From Thermoplasmata archaeon (GTDB taxonomy: Archaea > Thermoplasmatota > Thermoplasmata > Thermoplasmatales > Thermoplasmataceae): a DNA stretch of 64,000 nt. The stretch is from the NCBI GenBank assembly GCA_021846395.1, contig JAJZXB010000003.1, forward strand, positions 81,973 through 145,972, given 5' to 3'. The notes under the pieces were generated by a model that worked only from the letters and a program-made list of their open reading frames with translations, did not search any database and was not told the origin of the DNA. This document shows positions 45,410 through 55,823 of this stretch, piece by piece (position 1 is the first letter of the stretch; the number at the start of each line of letters is the position of its first letter). The position numbers and the translations under genes were made by a program.

Positions 45410-46639
45410 ATGTTCTCTAATTCAAAGGAGATTGTTGATAAATCATTTAGATATCTTTTATTATCAAGAGCAGCCAGAAGTGCAGCTCTTATTTTTGTAA
45501 CATTGTCTCTTCCACTATACTTGCACTACCTTCACTTTTCTGTTATTTTTATTGGACTCCTGTATGTTCCTATCATATTATTCAATGTGTTTTTGATACT
45601 TATCCTTGGAAGACTGGGGGACAACATTGGATATTCAAAAATATTGTTTATAGGAGAAATATTTCCAGTAGCTGGCTTATTATTAATATCTCTATCAACA
45701 AACATATATTTTATCGCCACGGGAGCAATTTTAGCAGGAATCACGGGAGGTGCTGGCGGTATGAGGGGTGCGTTCTCTCCCGGAATGATGGCTTTTGTGG
45801 CAAGCAATTATCATAATGAAACAGATAGAGTTACAAAACTGTCATTATTAACTGCAACCGCTTCCTTTTTTTCAATATTTGGGGGGATATTTCTAAGTTT
45901 TTATGCTTTAATTGAAAATGTAATGGGTGCAGTATTATTTTATCGATTGTTTTTTGTGGTTTCATTTTTTCTCGTTCTTGCGTCCTTAATTTTTCTTTCT
46001 AGACTGAAAGAGTATAAAAGGCCAAAGAAAACCACCAGAATAATGAAAAAAGAAAGTTTTTCTTATCTGCTGAGAATTCTTTTGCCAAATACCGTAAATG
46101 CTGCTGCCATTGGCATAGTGATGCCATTATTGCCCCTATGGTTTGAATTGAAATACCACATTGATCCCAGCGTTGTGGGATACATATATACGATAGCGTA
46201 TTTATCAACTGCTATTGGCTCATTTGTTTCCGGGAAGTATATAAATGGAAAGGTAAACACATTGAAAATGGCATCCATGGCTCATATTCTGCAGGGGGTA
46301 CTGTTTATATCTATTGCATTTTCACCCCTTCTCTTCCTCACGGCTTCTGTATACATTTTCAGAATGGCCATTGCTGGTGTTGGATTTCCAATGAGGGGCG
46401 CAATAAATGTAAGGGGCATCAATAAGGAGGATTATGGGACATCAACTAGTTTTCAGGGCGTATCTGGCCGTGGATCACAGTTAACCAGTGGCGCATCAGG
46501 ATACCTGATGGATTTGAATCTTGGTTTTCCACTGATCATTGGGGGAACGATACAGGCAATAGGCGGAATTATTTATTATGTGATGATTAAAACTTGGCAT
46601 GGAAACCGTATCGTGGATAAGGAAATAGATAAAAACTAA
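45410..46639 (+). CDS. MFS transporter (drug/metabolite efflux type)
   Basis: 409 residues with twelve predicted helices. Motif A-like GRLGDNIGYSK after helix 2 (near residue 65), a glycine-rich helix 4 to 5 loop (GITGGAGGMRGAFSPGM), a cytosolic loop rich in Lys near 200-215, and MRGAINVRGI in the tenth-helix region. It does not show the sugar-porter PESPR or PETKG motifs, unlike the transporter at 6911. Substrate unknown. Close spacing to the dedA gene suggests one unit. Confidence 0.82.
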   Translation: MFSNSKEIVDKSFRYLLLSRAARSAALIFVTLSLPLYLHYLHFSVIFIGLLYVPIILFNVFLILILGRLGDNIGYSKILFIGEIFPVAGLLLISLSTNIYFIATGAILAGITGGAGGMRGAFSPGMMAFVASNYHNETDRVTKLSLLTATASFFSIFGGIFLSFYALIENVMGAVLFYRLFFVVSFFLVLASLIFLSRLKEYKRPKKTTRIMKKESFSYLLRILLPNTVNAAAIGIVMPLLPLWFELKYHIDPSVVGYIYTIAYLSTAIGSFVSGKYINGKVNTLKMASMAHILQGVLFISIAFSPLLFLTASVYIFRMAIAGVGFPMRGAINVRGINKEDYGTSTSFQGVSGRGSQLTSGASGYLMDLNLGFPLIIGGTIQAIGGIIYYVMIKTWHGNRIVDKEIDKN

Positions 46640-46792
46640 AAACAGTGTATGATTTTAACAATTAATAAAATAAAGAAATATATTTTGCCAAGAATAATTT
46701 TTATTTTTCAGCAATGTATGGCAACAGAAATATGTTGTATGCAGGAAATGCTTAATAAAATATTGTGGAATTTTAAAGGCCAATATTGTGCC

Positions 46793-47401
46793 TTATTTAA
46801 ATAATGATTTTATTTTTTCATCCAGATTTATGGCACCTATACATAGCAATTTGTTTCTGGCTGCATCTATGCAGGTAATTGATGCATTTTTTAATGTGAT
46901 TCCGTAAGTATCACCCTCACCCATATTCAGTGTATGTGCAATTGCAGCACGTATGGGATCTGAGTGCGATACAAAAATGTATTTTCCCTGATAATCATTC
47001 ATGCATGACTCTACTCTTGAAATTAGGTGGTCCCATCCTTCCATTTCAAGCTCTTTTCTTATTTTCCCAGTAATGTGTGAATTTGGATAGAGTTCCTCAA
47101 TAAATTCATTTATGTTATGGCCATTTGCCTTGCCAAGATTTATTTCCCTTAAACGATCATCCTTTATAATATCAAGATTCACATGGTTTGATATGATCTT
47201 TGCAGTCTCATATGCCCTTCTGACAGGACTTGAGACAATGCCATCAAATTTAAGGCTCTTTAATTGCTCACCTGTTCTTTTTACCTGTTTTATACCTTTT
47301 TCGGTTAAGTTATTATTTTCTGTGCTGTCAGAAAGTATTCCTCTGACATTTATGTCGCTCTCCCCGTGCCTTATAAATAAATAGTATCCCATAATCATCA
47401 A
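46793..47401 (-). CDS. Histidine phosphatase (phosphoglycerate mutase-like)
   Basis: 202 residues. Catalytic RHGES near residue 10 (YLFIRHGESDINVRG), then VSSPVRRAYETAKII (second Arg), REINLGKANG (Glu) and IFVSHSDPIRAAIAHTL with the second His near 145. All residues of the phosphohistidine pocket are present. The family includes cofactor-dependent mutases and broad phosphatases such as CobC; the length and motifs do not decide. Single minus-strand gene. Confidence 0.85.
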   Translation of the reverse strand: MMIMGYYLFIRHGESDINVRGILSDSTENNNLTEKGIKQVKRTGEQLKSLKFDGIVSSPVRRAYETAKIISNHVNLDIIKDDRLREINLGKANGHNINEFIEELYPNSHITGKIRKELEMEGWDHLISRVESCMNDYQGKYIFVSHSDPIRAAIAHTLNMGEGDTYGITLKNASITCIDAARNKLLCIGAINLDEKIKSLFK

Positions 47402-47433
47402 TAATAAAATATTTATTATATTTTTTTATAATT

Positions 47434-48663
47434 TTATTTTATTTCAAATTCATGCCCGTTAAATGGCAAAATAAAATTATATTCTGGAATTGATTCCTGC
47501 AGTTTTTCCCTCTGATCACCATGGCAGAGAACAATTGTTTCCGGATCTACATCTTTAATGAATTTTATCAGATCTGAATGGCCCGCATGGGCTGATAAAT
47601 CAAAAAAGTCAACCTTCATTGCAGGCTTAATCGTGGCACCGGCTATTTTAATTGTTCCATTTTCGATCAAGCTCCTTCCATTTGTACCGTCTACCTGATA
47701 ACCTGTTAAGAATATAGCGGATTTTGAATCCTGGGCAAATGCATCTATATATCCCAGAACTGGGCCGCCATCAAGCATTCCTGAAGTGGTAATTACAATA
47801 TCAGCTTCCTCAATGGCTTCCCTTCTCATTCTGCTGTTCCTTACCTGTATCACACGGCCAATGGATTTCCTGAATAATTTTGAATCCTTAAGGAATCCAG
47901 GCGTTTCCATATATATCCTTGAAATGCTGTTGCCCATTCCATCAACGTATATTGAATAATCCATATCTCTTAAAATCATTACCATTTCCTGTGTTCTTCC
48001 TATAGCAAATGTTGGCAATATTACTTTTCCACCATTTTCAATGGTTTCTCTTATACTGTCCTTCAATCTTTTAATAACCTCATCACGATCCTCATGGTCT
48101 CTGCCAGCATAGGTACTTTCCATTATAAGTATATCTGTTTTTACAGGTTTGGCACCTGTTAAAAGATTTGTATCCTTTGTATAGAGATCGCCGGTTATCA
48201 TAAATGATTTTGAATTCTGGAACCACCACATGCTTGAGCCTGGAATGTGGCCTGCGGAATGTGCTGTGGCTGTCAATCCATCAACCTCGAAGGGTTCACC
48301 ATATTTTGCGGTTACCAGTGATTTGAACAAATTATCAACATCTGTTTCATTGAACATCTTTGTATAATTTTCAAGCCTCATGATTTTTAGGGAATCGTTG
48401 AGAATTGGCATTATGCTGTTTGCAGTCATTGCAGTTGCGTGCAAATTTGCTCCAAAGTTATGGTAATATACTGGCAATGCCCCTGTATGGTCAAGATGCG
48501 CGTGTGTCACGAAAAGGTCATTTACCTTTTCAGGTGGCAATGGATATTCTGGTGGTTTTTCAGGTTCAATGCCATAATCTATCATTATCTTACTGGCTCT
48601 ATCTTCTATTTTTATTGCAAGTCTTCCGACTTCCTCGGCTCCTCCGAGGAATTTTATTTTCAT
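47434..48663 (-). CDS. Beta-CASP metallo-beta-lactamase RNA nuclease (aCPSF2-like)
   Basis: 409 residues without KH domains. The MBL motif 2 THAHLDHTGALP is near residue 54, with motif 3 HSAGHIPGSS and motif 4 MITGDLYTKD. The beta-CASP part shows LPTFAIGRTQE (motif A-like), the GMLDGGPVLGY region, DLSAHAGHSDL (motif B) and the last His in VLCHGDQREKL. This set matches archaeal CPSF-type nucleases involved in RNA 3' processing or 5' decay. The gene lies 10 nt after the MTA phosphorylase gene on the same strand. Confidence 0.86.
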   Translation of the reverse strand: MKIKFLGGAEEVGRLAIKIEDRASKIMIDYGIEPEKPPEYPLPPEKVNDLFVTHAHLDHTGALPVYYHNFGANLHATAMTANSIMPILNDSLKIMRLENYTKMFNETDVDNLFKSLVTAKYGEPFEVDGLTATAHSAGHIPGSSMWWFQNSKSFMITGDLYTKDTNLLTGAKPVKTDILIMESTYAGRDHEDRDEVIKRLKDSIRETIENGGKVILPTFAIGRTQEMVMILRDMDYSIYVDGMGNSISRIYMETPGFLKDSKLFRKSIGRVIQVRNSRMRREAIEEADIVITTSGMLDGGPVLGYIDAFAQDSKSAIFLTGYQVDGTNGRSLIENGTIKIAGATIKPAMKVDFFDLSAHAGHSDLIKFIKDVDPETIVLCHGDQREKLQESIPEYNFILPFNGHEFEIK

Positions 48664-48673
48664 TTTTTATCAC

Positions 48674-49447
48674 CTATATTTTAGCATTTTCTAACCTCAA
48701 AGAACAATTGCAATTTCTTTGATCGTTAATTTCTGGAATTAAATTATTTAACATATTTGATACCTTTTCTTCACTTTTCTTCATAATTTCCATAACATCA
48801 ATGGCTTCAACAGCGGTTTCAGACCATGCATCATAATCAGTAACTGTTGCAATCATGCCATAGCACATGGACAATTCATAAGCCAGGTTTATTTCTGGAA
48901 CTAGAGTCATTCCAATAATATCTCCGAACTGTTTAAACATTTTTGATTCGGATCTTGTGGAAAATCTTGGGCCCTCAATACAGATATATGAACCTTTTTG
49001 ATGGGTGTTATAACCCAATTTCTTACCGGTAATATATGATTTTGAACTTATATCCGAACAGAAAGGGTCGGCCATGGAAATATGATATACTTCAGGGCCA
49101 TCATAAAATGTTAGTTCTCTTCTTTTTGTGAAATCAATAAACTGGTCTGGTATTACAATATCCCCTGGATGGTAATCTTCCTTCAATGAGCCTACAGCAT
49201 TTAAGCCTATTACTCTTTCAACGCCTATGCTTTTAAAAGCCCAAATATTGGCTTTGTAGTTAACCTTATGTGGTGGTACTGTATGTTTTTTTCCATGTCT
49301 TGGTAAAAAAGCAACCTCCACTCCCTTTATTTTTCCTATTTCTATTTTGTCTGATGTTTCACCATAAGGAGTTTTTATTTCGAGAGTTCTGGTTTCACTC
49401 ATAATATCATAAAGCCCGCTTCCGCCTATTATTCCAATGTAAGTCAT
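48674..49447 (-). CDS. mtnP: 5'-Methylthioadenosine phosphorylase
   Basis: 257 residues. The opening strand [12 protein letters not shown], the phosphate site [17 protein letters not shown] near residue 50, [25 protein letters not shown] near 165 and [18 protein letters not shown] near 192 identify the MTAP family. It recycles methylthioadenosine made from SAM by polyamine synthesis. The C-terminus carries NCNCS, a CXC motif like the stabilising CXC at the end of Sulfolobus MTAPII. Specificity for methylthioinosine instead of MTA cannot be ruled out. Confidence 0.9.
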   Translation of the reverse strand: MTYIGIIGGSGLYDIMSETRTLEIKTPYGETSDKIEIGKIKGVEVAFLPRHGKKHTVPPHKVNYKANIWAFKSIGVERVIGLNAVGSLKEDYHPGDIVIPDQFIDFTKRRELTFYDGPEVYHISMADPFCSDISSKSYITGKKLGYNTHQKGSYICIEGPRFSTRSESKMFKQFGDIIGMTLVPEINLAYELSMCYGMIATVTDYDAWSETAVEAIDVMEIMKKSEEKVSNMLNNLIPEINDQRNCNCSLRLENAKI

Positions 49448-49531
49448 TATTTATCCCATTATTTATATACTATATTTAACTATAATATATATTAATTTCC
49501 TAATTATTTGGATAAATTACTGCCTATATTT

Positions 49532-50242
49532 TTATTTTAAATTATTCAATAAATACCTATTTATTCCGGATCCGTATTGCGCTGCCTTTTTGTTTATATT
49601 GTACACTGACTCTGGCATTCCTATCCTGCTTGCAACTTCCCTCAGGATTATTTTGTTTCTATCTCCGCTTATATTCATATCCCTTGTGATTCTCTTTCTT
49701 ATTTTCATAAGGTCCGGTGAAAGATAGGGGGTTACCAATTCCTTATCATAATATTCTGCCATTTTCTTTTCACGTGGCAATGTTACATTTATCAATCGGT
49801 TAATATACGAATCGTTTTTTAATCTGGGATTTTCAAGAAATTTATGGTATCCATAAAATATTTCATCTGCACCCTGGCCTGTTACGATAAATTTTTCTGA
49901 AATGTAATCCATCAAAATAAACAATACAAGTTCATATCCCAGTTCCATTCTGGTAATGCTTTTATCTATTTTTAGCAATTCATCAATATAATTTTCAATT
50001 CTAATATTATCAAGAACTATTTTTTTAACCTGTATATTTAAAATTGAAGAAGCATCATCAACATTTAAAAAATCCCTCGAATCTGAAAAGCCAATAGTAT
50101 ATGGAATCAACTTGTAACCAGAAAGCCCAAGTAAAAGTGATGAATCAAGACCGCCTGAATAGGCAATTGCATAGGGCTTATTCTTTATTTTGTCCATTTC
50201 ATTATTCAGTATTGAATAAACCTCCTCAACTATATCTTCCAT
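49532..50242 (-). CDS. Stand-alone asparagine-synthetase-like PP-loop protein
   Basis: 236 residues with the ATP-pyrophosphatase signature YSGGLDSSLLLG near residue 26, an AsnB-type VTGQGADEIFYGYHKF near 112 and LVTPYLSPDLMKIR near 168. It corresponds only to the C-terminal synthetase domain; the glutaminase domain of AsnB is absent. Euryarchaeal single-domain homologues are known. It may use ammonia, or activate another carboxylate. No amidotransferase gene is adjacent. Confidence 0.82.
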   Translation of the reverse strand: MEDIVEEVYSILNNEMDKIKNKPYAIAYSGGLDSSLLLGLSGYKLIPYTIGFSDSRDFLNVDDASSILNIQVKKIVLDNIRIENYIDELLKIDKSITRMELGYELVLFILMDYISEKFIVTGQGADEIFYGYHKFLENPRLKNDSYINRLINVTLPREKKMAEYYDKELVTPYLSPDLMKIRKRITRDMNISGDRNKIILREVASRIGMPESVYNINKKAAQYGSGINRYLLNNLK

Positions 50243-50505
50243 ATTTATCTAATTATATCTGAATATTTAAACTTAAAGAACGTGGATGATTTAACGAGTT
50301 TAATTAAAAAATTATCCGTTAAAAATTGGCAGCGGAATTTGCAAATAAGAATAAAATAGTGTGACCACAATGGCGCAATATTATTTATTAAAATATTCCA
50401 TCTGAATCATAAAAAATTAAAGAAGTGGTTTTATAAAGAATTGCAAATTAAGTTAATATAGCTATATTATAACACATAAATGTGAATATCATAAAACACA
50501 AGTGC
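50243..50505. other. Intergenic region between radA and the PP-loop gene
   Basis: About 260 AT-rich nucleotides with no reading frame of note. TATA-like stretches are present at about 50265 (minus strand, for the PP-loop gene). No further signal was recognised. Confidence 0.35.
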
Positions 50506-50522
50506 AACAGGCTAAACCTGTT
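50506..50522 (-). terminator. Hairpin directly after radA
   Basis: Perfect 6-bp stem AACAGG/CCTGTT with a 5-nt loop, beginning three bases beyond the radA stop on the minus strand and followed by a T-rich stretch. Likely end of the gap-radA transcript. Confidence 0.5.
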
Positions 50523-50524
50523 AC

Positions 50525-51532
50525 TTATACCCCGTCCGTTATTCCATCTTCAGTCAGCATTATTACGGATTCACCTTCTGGCAAATATGGTGAGTCTATG
50601 AGCCTTGCTATTCTTTTTCCAGCTTTTGCCTTTCTCAAATAAATCCTAAATGTGGCAGTATGCCCGACTATATTTCCTCCTATTGGGGTCATTGGATCGC
50701 CAAAAAATACTGCGGGGTTTGCAGATACCTGATTTGTGACGGCAATAACAGCATTAAATATTGTTCCAAATTTCAGCAAATCATGCATATGCTTATTCAA
50801 TAATTGCTGCCTTTCTGCTAAGGAACCTCTGCCAACATATTCGGATCTGAAATGTGATGTCAGGGAATCAACAATTAGCAACTTTATTGGAAATTCCTTT
50901 GCAACATCAGCTGCCTTTTCTGCCAGCAATATCTGATGGTGTGCATTATATGCTCGGGCTACATGTATTCTTCTCAGTGTTTCATCGGGATCAAGGTTTT
51001 TGGCTCTTGCCATCTGTATTATCCTTTCAGGCCTGAATGTGTTTTCCGTGTCAATTATCAATACGTCCGAGCCAAGGCCTCCTTGCTCTTCGGGCATTGT
51101 AGCATTTACAGCCAGTTGCAACATGATCTGTGTTTTTCCAGAGCCAAATTCACCAAAAAATTCGGTAATTGATTGTGACTCAATGCCACCGCCAAGAAGG
51201 CTATCTAGATTCTTTGAACCTGTTGATAATTTGACTATTTCCTGCCTTCTTTTAAGTATCTCTTCTCCAGTTTCAAAATTGCCCACATCGGCAAATTTCC
51301 TTGCTGCATTTATAATCTTTATTGCTGCACCCTCGGCAATACCACTGAGGTCTGCCAAGTCCTTGGGTGATGCCACCGCAAGTGTCATTATATCATCATA
51401 TCCATTTTCTCTTAATTTTTCAGCGGTAGCTTCGCCTACTCCAGGTAAATCTTCCAGTGTTATAGGCTTTTTTTCATTCTCCTTGTCATCCAACAGCTTA
51501 TCCTCTATTTTATCTTCAGATTTTTTTGCCAT
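50525..51532 (-). CDS. radA: DNA repair and recombination protein RadA
   Basis: Archaeal RecA/Rad51 strand-exchange protein, 335 residues. After a charged N-terminus come the helix-hairpin-helix ([19 protein letters not shown] near 30), the linker [20 protein letters not shown], Walker [10 protein letters not shown] near 128, Walker [12 protein letters not shown] near 220, and the L2 region [17 protein letters not shown]. All catalytic residues are visible. The start has GGGAGGAG about nine bases upstream, inside the last codons of the gap gene. It is the second gene of that unit. Confidence 0.97.
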   Translation of the reverse strand: MAKKSEDKIEDKLLDDKENEKKPITLEDLPGVGEATAEKLRENGYDDIMTLAVASPKDLADLSGIAEGAAIKIINAARKFADVGNFETGEEILKRRQEIVKLSTGSKNLDSLLGGGIESQSITEFFGEFGSGKTQIMLQLAVNATMPEEQGGLGSDVLIIDTENTFRPERIIQMARAKNLDPDETLRRIHVARAYNAHHQILLAEKAADVAKEFPIKLLIVDSLTSHFRSEYVGRGSLAERQQLLNKHMHDLLKFGTIFNAVIAVTNQVSANPAVFFGDPMTPIGGNIVGHTATFRIYLRKAKAGKRIARLIDSPYLPEGESVIMLTEDGITDGV

Positions 51533-51533
51533 T

Positions 51534-52550
51534 TTAAAATTCTCCTCCCTTTATTTTCAAGGAATCGTCCGTTTTTTTAATGGATTCTTCCTTATCTGCA
51601 ATATTGAACATAGATCTTATTGCATCAATGTTTTCTGGTATTACATCACTTTCCTGATGTACTGCCTGTAAGTAATGTAATATCCCGTTATTAATATTTA
51701 CGCTATCTTTCCATATGGCTATTTCATAAAGATCCGATCTGTTCCTTGACCTTTCTCTTGCCATATCCATAATTTGGGCCGTTGATTTAAAACCCTCATT
51801 ACTATTTATTAATAGAAGCCTGTTATATTCATTCCAAATTTTTTGGATATCATCCATGTTCACATTTTCTGGAATTTTAGCATCTATTATGTGTACATGC
51901 ATCAATGTGGTTGGAATTTTTACAGCAATTGTTTTGATATTTATATTCGGTATAACGGTTTTGAGATCCGGTGCATGATGTGAAGGGTATTGCATTGTGG
52001 GTTCAATGGCATTTATTGGCCCTTTTTTTGAATCGTTTGGATCCGTGGCCCTTCTCAATATTGTTGCATTTACAGAAGAAATGCCATAATTTTCAAGAAC
52101 AGGGAACAGTGATCTTGCCAGAGCTGTTGTATTGCATGAAACAACCCTAACATACCTTTTATTTTTCATCTCATCGAAATTCGAATATGCATTAAAACTC
52201 CCATCGACGGAACTGTGCTTTTCACCGCCTTCAAGTATAGCCCGTATATTGTATTTTTTGTACATTGACAAATTATTCTCCCCCATGCCTTCTGGAGTTC
52301 CGTCAACAATTATGTCTGAATCTTTACACAGGTCTTCTACTGTGCCTTTAACCTTAATTCCACTTTTTTTAAATTGCTCTATCTTTTCCTCTGACGGCAC
52401 AAAAATATTAAAATATTTGGATGCTTCAATGGCCACATAATCTGGTGTATTTTTAACTATACCGGAAACATACATATCGTCCTGAACAGAAACACCATAC
52501 GCAACCCTTCTCCCTATAGTTCCATATCCATTAATCCCGACTCCTATCAT
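51534..52550 (-). CDS. gap: Type II glyceraldehyde-3-phosphate dehydrogenase
   Basis: 338 residues of the archaeal GAPDH. The N-terminal Rossmann motif [17 protein letters not shown] is followed by [11 protein letters not shown], the catalytic Cys in [15 protein letters not shown] near 140 and [16 protein letters not shown] near 190. Oxidises or forms glyceraldehyde 3-phosphate; in this order it is thought to serve gluconeogenesis because the Entner-Doudoroff route is used for glucose. Its stop precedes the radA start by one base. Confidence 0.95.
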   Translation of the reverse strand: MIGVGINGYGTIGRRVAYGVSVQDDMYVSGIVKNTPDYVAIEASKYFNIFVPSEEKIEQFKKSGIKVKGTVEDLCKDSDIIVDGTPEGMGENNLSMYKKYNIRAILEGGEKHSSVDGSFNAYSNFDEMKNKRYVRVVSCNTTALARSLFPVLENYGISSVNATILRRATDPNDSKKGPINAIEPTMQYPSHHAPDLKTVIPNINIKTIAVKIPTTLMHVHIIDAKIPENVNMDDIQKIWNEYNRLLLINSNEGFKSTAQIMDMARERSRNRSDLYEIAIWKDSVNINNGILHYLQAVHQESDVIPENIDAIRSMFNIADKEESIKKTDDSLKIKGGEF

Positions 52551-52628
52551 CTATTTATTATATAATATACAGTAATAAATTTATTTATTCAATAGAAATT
52601 GTTATATGAAAAATAATTATTACATTGT

Positions 52629-53774
52629 GTGGAGGATTTAACGTTACGTGACTATTTCCGGGAATATTATTTAAAAAATGCAGTGAAGATTCCAGACTTA
52701 TTATTTAAAAGAGAAATTGGTTATATTCCATTTTCCGGTAGCATGATAAGGCATAGAATGTACAATAATAATGTTGAAATTGAAAATTTCATTAAAAGAA
52801 CAGTCCCCAGGCATCTTTATTATTCTTCAGCATACTATAACTTTCCTGATAAAACAAAAATGGTTGAAAAAGAATGGCTTGGTGCTGAACTGATATTCGA
52901 TCTTGATGCAGACCATATAGAAAATGCTGATAAAATGACATATGAACAGATTTTAGAAGAAGTAAAGAAACATACAAAGAGATTGCTTGGCACTTTAATC
53001 AACGATTTTGGGTTTAATGAAAGCAACATCCATCTTTATTTCTCAGGGGGGAGGGGATACCATGTCCATGTGGAAAGCGATAAGATATATACCCTTGATT
53101 CAGACGCAAGAAGGGAAATTGGAGACTATATAAAAATAGAGGGCATTAATATTGAGGACTTAAAAACCCTTGACGATTCCCATTTTAACTATGGGATATT
53201 AAAAAAATTAAATAAATATATATCTGATTTTTTCACTGATATTAATGATGAAAATATACATAAATTACTTGGAAAAAATACAAACAATTATATTAAACAC
53301 CTGGATAAATTTTTTGGCGGAAAAAAGTTAATAGAATTTTTTAAAGATACAAAGGGTAATAAATTTAAAATAATTGATACTTTTGACAAGCTCAATAACA
53401 ACGAGTATAATAAAACTATGTTGACATATTTGTTGAATCAATTTAAAAAGGAAGCACTTGCAGAGATAGATGAACCTGTAAGTACCGATATTCACAGATT
53501 AATAAGATTTCCATTGAGTCTGCATGGGAAAACAGGATTGATGGTAAAACCACTTTTAATAAGTGACCTGAATAAATTTAAGCCTTTAAACGAGGGGATA
53601 CCCGAAATTTTTAAGGGTGTGGAAAAAAAAATAAATTTAACCATTGACAAATTTGAAATAAATATGGATAATCAACATTTCAAACTTGAGAAGGGTATAA
53701 ACAATGTGCCACTATATCTGGCAATCTTTACAAATGCCATAAATGTTTCTGAGTTTATAGATAAGAAATATTAA
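52629..53774 (+). CDS. priS: DNA primase small (catalytic) subunit PriS
   Basis: 381 residues. Motifs in order: LRDYFREYYLKNAV at the start, IPFSGSMIRHRMY, the catalytic Asp pair in LIFDLDADHIENA near residue 96, YFSGGRGYHVHVES near 142 and HRLIRFPLSLHGKTGL near 300 (basic dNTP-site residues). The start is GTG at 52629, after TATA-like TTATATGAAAA. With the large subunit PriL (not in the window) it makes primers. Divergent from gap. Confidence 0.93.
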   Translation: MEDLTLRDYFREYYLKNAVKIPDLLFKREIGYIPFSGSMIRHRMYNNNVEIENFIKRTVPRHLYYSSAYYNFPDKTKMVEKEWLGAELIFDLDADHIENADKMTYEQILEEVKKHTKRLLGTLINDFGFNESNIHLYFSGGRGYHVHVESDKIYTLDSDARREIGDYIKIEGINIEDLKTLDDSHFNYGILKKLNKYISDFFTDINDENIHKLLGKNTNNYIKHLDKFFGGKKLIEFFKDTKGNKFKIIDTFDKLNNNEYNKTMLTYLLNQFKKEALAEIDEPVSTDIHRLIRFPLSLHGKTGLMVKPLLISDLNKFKPLNEGIPEIFKGVEKKINLTIDKFEINMDNQHFKLEKGINNVPLYLAIFTNAINVSEFIDKKY

Positions 53775-53780
53775 AGAGGG

Positions 53781-54704
53781 TTATTCAGAGTTTATATACT
53801 CTCTCCACGTTGTTCCTTCCATCATAGGATTAAGCAATCTTATGTATGGGCCGCGTATAAGAGTGTCCAGAACTCTGTCGTGTATTTCTCTTGCCGGATG
53901 CGAAAATAATACCCTTCCTATTCCAAACATTGCATCCTGAGGGGAAGCCCACTCCATATGAACGCTGTATACTGCTGGTACCGGTTTTGCTTCATCTGGT
54001 TTGAAAGCTCCTTCCTGTTCAACTGGAATTTCTCCATTTGATTCAAGTATCTGGTGTATTCCTTTGGATTTTAACTGGAATGAACCAACTGCAGATACAC
54101 CCACCTCTTTCATCACCATATACCCTAGATATCCTGGCGCCTTTGATAATTCTTTCATAACTTCATATATGCTTTGTTCAAATTCTCTTTCCCTCCCGGG
54201 TTTTACCGTGTGCTCTGAAAGAGCTATAGTTCTTTTACCGTATGGCATTGATATTGGCGGAACGCCAGAAGGGTCTCCTGCAGCGAACTTTTTTCCAAAC
54301 ATTACAGTGAAATCTGTCATTTCAGTGTTTACCGGTATGTCAAAATCCATTATTTCATATAGTGGTTCCCATGGCCCGTAAATAACCTGTGATAGACACG
54401 ATGAACAGAGCCTGAATATGGAGGAGAAGTTTTCCCTGTGCATATCCTCATGATCTTTTATGCTCTTCCACATTGTATACTGATATACATTCATTGTGTC
54501 CATTTTTGTCATATCCATTGATCCCCCACCATATCTTGTTCCGAAAGGGAGGATACCAAATTGTATATGATTCTGAAATCCAACAAATCCAGGATGTCGG
54601 GCGGTTACCTGGCAAACCTTTGGGCCAACATTCTGAAACATCTCCATGGTAGTCGGATTATTCAACATCTCAACTTCATTAATTGCTATATATGGTTTTG
54701 GCAT
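53781..54704 (-). CDS. sor: Sulfur oxygenase reductase
   Basis: Cytosolic enzyme that turns elemental sulfur and oxygen into sulfite, thiosulfate and sulfide. 307 residues. Known key residues of the Acidianus enzyme are matched with an offset of at most one: Cys31 ([12 protein letters not shown]), iron ligands His85 and His89 (KDHEDMHRE) and Glu113 (WEPLYE), and Cys100/Cys103 (CSSC). The long family-conserved stretches [20 protein letters not shown] are also kept. The enzyme forms 24-mers in relatives. It has an unusually strong ribosome site. SOR is typical of sulfur-using acidophiles, including some Ferroplasma and Picrophilus relatives. Confidence 0.96.
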   Translation of the reverse strand: MPKPYIAINEVEMLNNPTTMEMFQNVGPKVCQVTARHPGFVGFQNHIQFGILPFGTRYGGGSMDMTKMDTMNVYQYTMWKSIKDHEDMHRENFSSIFRLCSSCLSQVIYGPWEPLYEIMDFDIPVNTEMTDFTVMFGKKFAAGDPSGVPPISMPYGKRTIALSEHTVKPGREREFEQSIYEVMKELSKAPGYLGYMVMKEVGVSAVGSFQLKSKGIHQILESNGEIPVEQEGAFKPDEAKPVPAVYSVHMEWASPQDAMFGIGRVLFSHPAREIHDRVLDTLIRGPYIRLLNPMMEGTTWREYINSE

Positions 54705-54708
54705 TTTT

Positions 54709-54715
54709 TCACCTC
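54709..54715 (-). promoter_or_regulatory. Strong Shine-Dalgarno sequence of sor
   Basis: GAGGTGA lies a few bases before the sor ATG (54704). Most neighbouring single genes have none. A TATA-like ATTTAAATA at about 54735-54743 is very close, so the real promoter may be further upstream, within 54745-54780. Confidence 0.6.
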
Positions 54716-55083
54716 ATAAATCATTATTTTTTTATATTTAAATCTAATTATTTCAAATTGTAAATATACACATAAAATATCAATTTATGACAAATTCAGT
54801 ATCGTTTTATATTTTTTTGATAATTATAATATAATATATGTTATAAATTATTTTATTTCGATATACCAAAATGTGTTTAATATTCTCTAATTTAATGAAT
54901 TTTAAACAATAAATAAGTATTATCTACATAAACTACTTATAAATACATATAATATTTTATTTATGATATTTTTTTCAAATATTGATATGTTTAATTAAAA
55001 ACAGTGCATATAACCTATTTTTATCCCATATAGGTAACTTTTCTTAAGGTAAAATTTTTATAATAAATATTCATGATATAAAT
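54716..55083. other. AT-rich divergent promoter region between sor and the AW-repeat gene
   Basis: About 370 nt made up nearly all of A and T, with many TATA-like words (for instance 54828-54860 and 54935-54965) and no reading frame. It must hold the promoters of both divergent genes. No specific operator repeat was recognised. Confidence 0.45.
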
Positions 55084-55812
55084 ATGGTAACAGAAGCGAT
55101 AAAAAATAATAAGGAATATTACATGAAATCATTATTCCTTTCGGATCAGTTTTCAAGACTTGATGCCTGGCATAGGGTTGATTTTCTTATAGGCAAAGGA
55201 ATTCTTGAAAGAGAATATGTTACTAAAAACAAGGATCAGTTTCTAAATTTGCTGACAACAAAAGATGAGATGGTAATGGTTCATGCATGGGTTCTGACCA
55301 GAAGATTTGCAGATTCTGGGTATATAACAAAGGAAGATATCATAAAAAGAAAGGAATATTTAATTCCATATATTAAGCAGGGTGATCTTACCGCGTGGTG
55401 GAATGCAGTAGATCTTATTATCGGTCATTATCTTGAATCTTCTTATCTTAGACCGTATATAAAAATATTCATAAACAGTCTCAAAAATGAAAATCCAGGT
55501 ATTGTAAGCGATGCATGGCATATGGTTCCTCTTTTAGTGGAGGGCAAGGTTTTGGAAAAAAATGACTATGAAAATTTGAAAAAATACCTGTTCGACGTGT
55601 TGAAATCCACAAATCAATACATAAGATTGAATGCATGGGAGACCATAATTGACCTTGGTGAGAGGGGAATTCTAAATAAAAAGGATCTCTTTCCATTTAA
55701 AGAATCAGCAAAAGAACTGGTTGAGGGTGAAGATATGGTTAAACTTTTATCACTTTTTGATACATATGAAGAACAATTTAAAAATAGACTGAAAAATTTG
55801 GATCTTTTATAA
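55084..55812 (+). CDS. Five-unit AW-repeat (HEAT-like) protein
   Basis: 242 residues, nearly all helical. Five copies of a unit whose mark is an Ala-Trp pair at residues 28, 68, 104, 144 and 184, spaced 40, 36, 40 and 40. Each pair is followed by a hydrophobic helix and, in four of five, a G- and L-containing turn (LIGKGIL, FADSGYI, LVEGKVL, LGERGIL). This resembles HEAT/ARM-type solenoids, which bind proteins or nucleic acids. No named family was recognised. Divergent from sor across a long AT-rich region. Confidence 0.65.
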   Translation: MVTEAIKNNKEYYMKSLFLSDQFSRLDAWHRVDFLIGKGILEREYVTKNKDQFLNLLTTKDEMVMVHAWVLTRRFADSGYITKEDIIKRKEYLIPYIKQGDLTAWWNAVDLIIGHYLESSYLRPYIKIFINSLKNENPGIVSDAWHMVPLLVEGKVLEKNDYENLKKYLFDVLKSTNQYIRLNAWETIIDLGERGILNKKDLFPFKESAKELVEGEDMVKLLSLFDTYEEQFKNRLKNLDLL

Positions 55813-55823
55813 ATTTATAAAAA

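Noticed and set aside
51000..51671. 223-codon plus-strand frame
   Set aside because: Antisense of radA and gap; both real genes have full catalytic motifs.
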